From Micrococcales bacterium UBA3913 (GTDB lineage Bacteria > Actinomycetota > Actinomycetes > Actinomycetales > Microbacteriaceae), in assembly GCA_002391425.1 (NCBI GenBank), contig DGEZ01000111.1, forward strand, positions 8,281 to 14,112: a DNA stretch of 5,832 bases, in the 5' to 3' direction. Position 1 is the first letter of the stretch; every line of letters starts with the position of its first letter. The translations under genes and the position numbers were made by a program. The notes beneath the pieces were generated by a model, which saw nothing but the letters and a program-made list of their open reading frames with translations, searched no databases and was not told the DNA's origin. Shown here in pieces: positions 5,751 to 5,832 of the stretch.

Positions 5751-5765
5751 GTGGTGGAACACCAC
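5751..5765 (+). repeat. Perfect inverted repeat (hairpin) in the leader of the plus-strand gene
   Basis: GTGGTG and CACCAC flank a GAA loop, giving a 6-bp perfect stem 5 nt before the ribosome site of the plus-strand gene. It could be a leader hairpin or an operator half-site pair. It is not followed by a U tract, so it is not a Rho-independent terminator. Confidence 0.4.
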
Positions 5766-5783
5766 AGACCAGGAAGGACCACA

Positions 5784-5832
5784 ATGACCACGCCGTACCC
5801 CTCTGAGAACGATCCGCGGAGCCAGACGCCGC
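5784..5832 (+). CDS. Start of an unidentified plus-strand gene (partial, runs off window)
   Basis: ATG at 5784 is preceded by AGGAAGG (5771-5777) with a 6-nt spacer, a strong ribosome site. The first 16 residues, MTTPYPSENDPRSQTP, are hydrophilic and Pro-rich. This kind of disordered N-terminus is common in small actinobacterial membrane proteins, for example DUF4870-type proteins that I recall near hrcA in some Micrococcales; that link is only a guess. The gene is divergent from hrcA and from the possible small ORF. Too little is present to name it. Confidence 0.55.
   Translation, partial: MTTPYPSENDPRSQTP

Noticed and set aside
5441..5783. Search for a Rho-independent terminator, tRNA, mobile element or CRISPR-like repeat in the only long gap
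   Set aside because: No stem followed by a T run, no tRNA-like arms, no transposase or terminal repeats, and no regularly spaced repeats were seen. CIRCE, candidate promoters and a possible small ORF explain the region.

Overview
The window reads as a conserved chromosomal housekeeping locus of a high-GC actinobacterium, probably a member of Micrococcales. The evidence is the G/C-rich third codon positions, the use of GTG and TTG starts, and a gene order that resembles the hrcA-dnaJ2-rsmE-phoH-ybeY-CNNM block of mycobacteria and other actinobacteria. That placement rests on recalled family knowledge, not a search.

Almost everything lies on the minus strand, so the genes read from right to left. 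From about 5440 down to the left edge they are: hrcA (heat-shock repressor), dnaJ (Hsp40 co-chaperone), rsmE (16S rRNA U1498 methyltransferase), a HIT-family nucleotide-binding protein, phoH (ATPase), ybeY (rRNA-processing endoribonuclease) and a CNNM/CorC-type membrane protein with CBS domains that is cut by the window start. Most junctions are tight: 18 nt between hrcA and dnaJ, 1 nt between dnaJ and rsmE, an 8-nt overlap between HIT and phoH, and two ATGA overlaps (phoH/ybeY and ybeY/CNNM). Only the rsmE-HIT junction has a real spacer (65 nt), and it may hold an internal promoter. I see no terminator inside the block.

The control region upstream of hrcA (5441 to 5783) contains a perfect CIRCE operator (9-N9-9) at 5478-5504, next to a plausible -10 box, so the operon should be repressed by its own first product, HrcA. 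A strong Shine-Dalgarno precedes the hrcA start, and a 14-codon leader frame overlaps that start. Farther upstream is a possible small minus-strand protein of about 59-61 residues with coding-like third positions. Next to it is a near-symmetric TACGATA that could serve as a shared -10 for this small gene and for a plus-strand gene that starts at 5784 and runs off the right edge.

Functionally the block joins protein-folding stress control (HrcA, DnaJ) with ribosome RNA modification and maturation (RsmE, YbeY, probably PhoH). This is a known type of locus. I found no previously undescribed system. The items worth a second look are small: the divergent promoter and small ORF, the leader frame ahead of hrcA, an internal promoter candidate, and a variant zinc-binding repeat in DnaJ.
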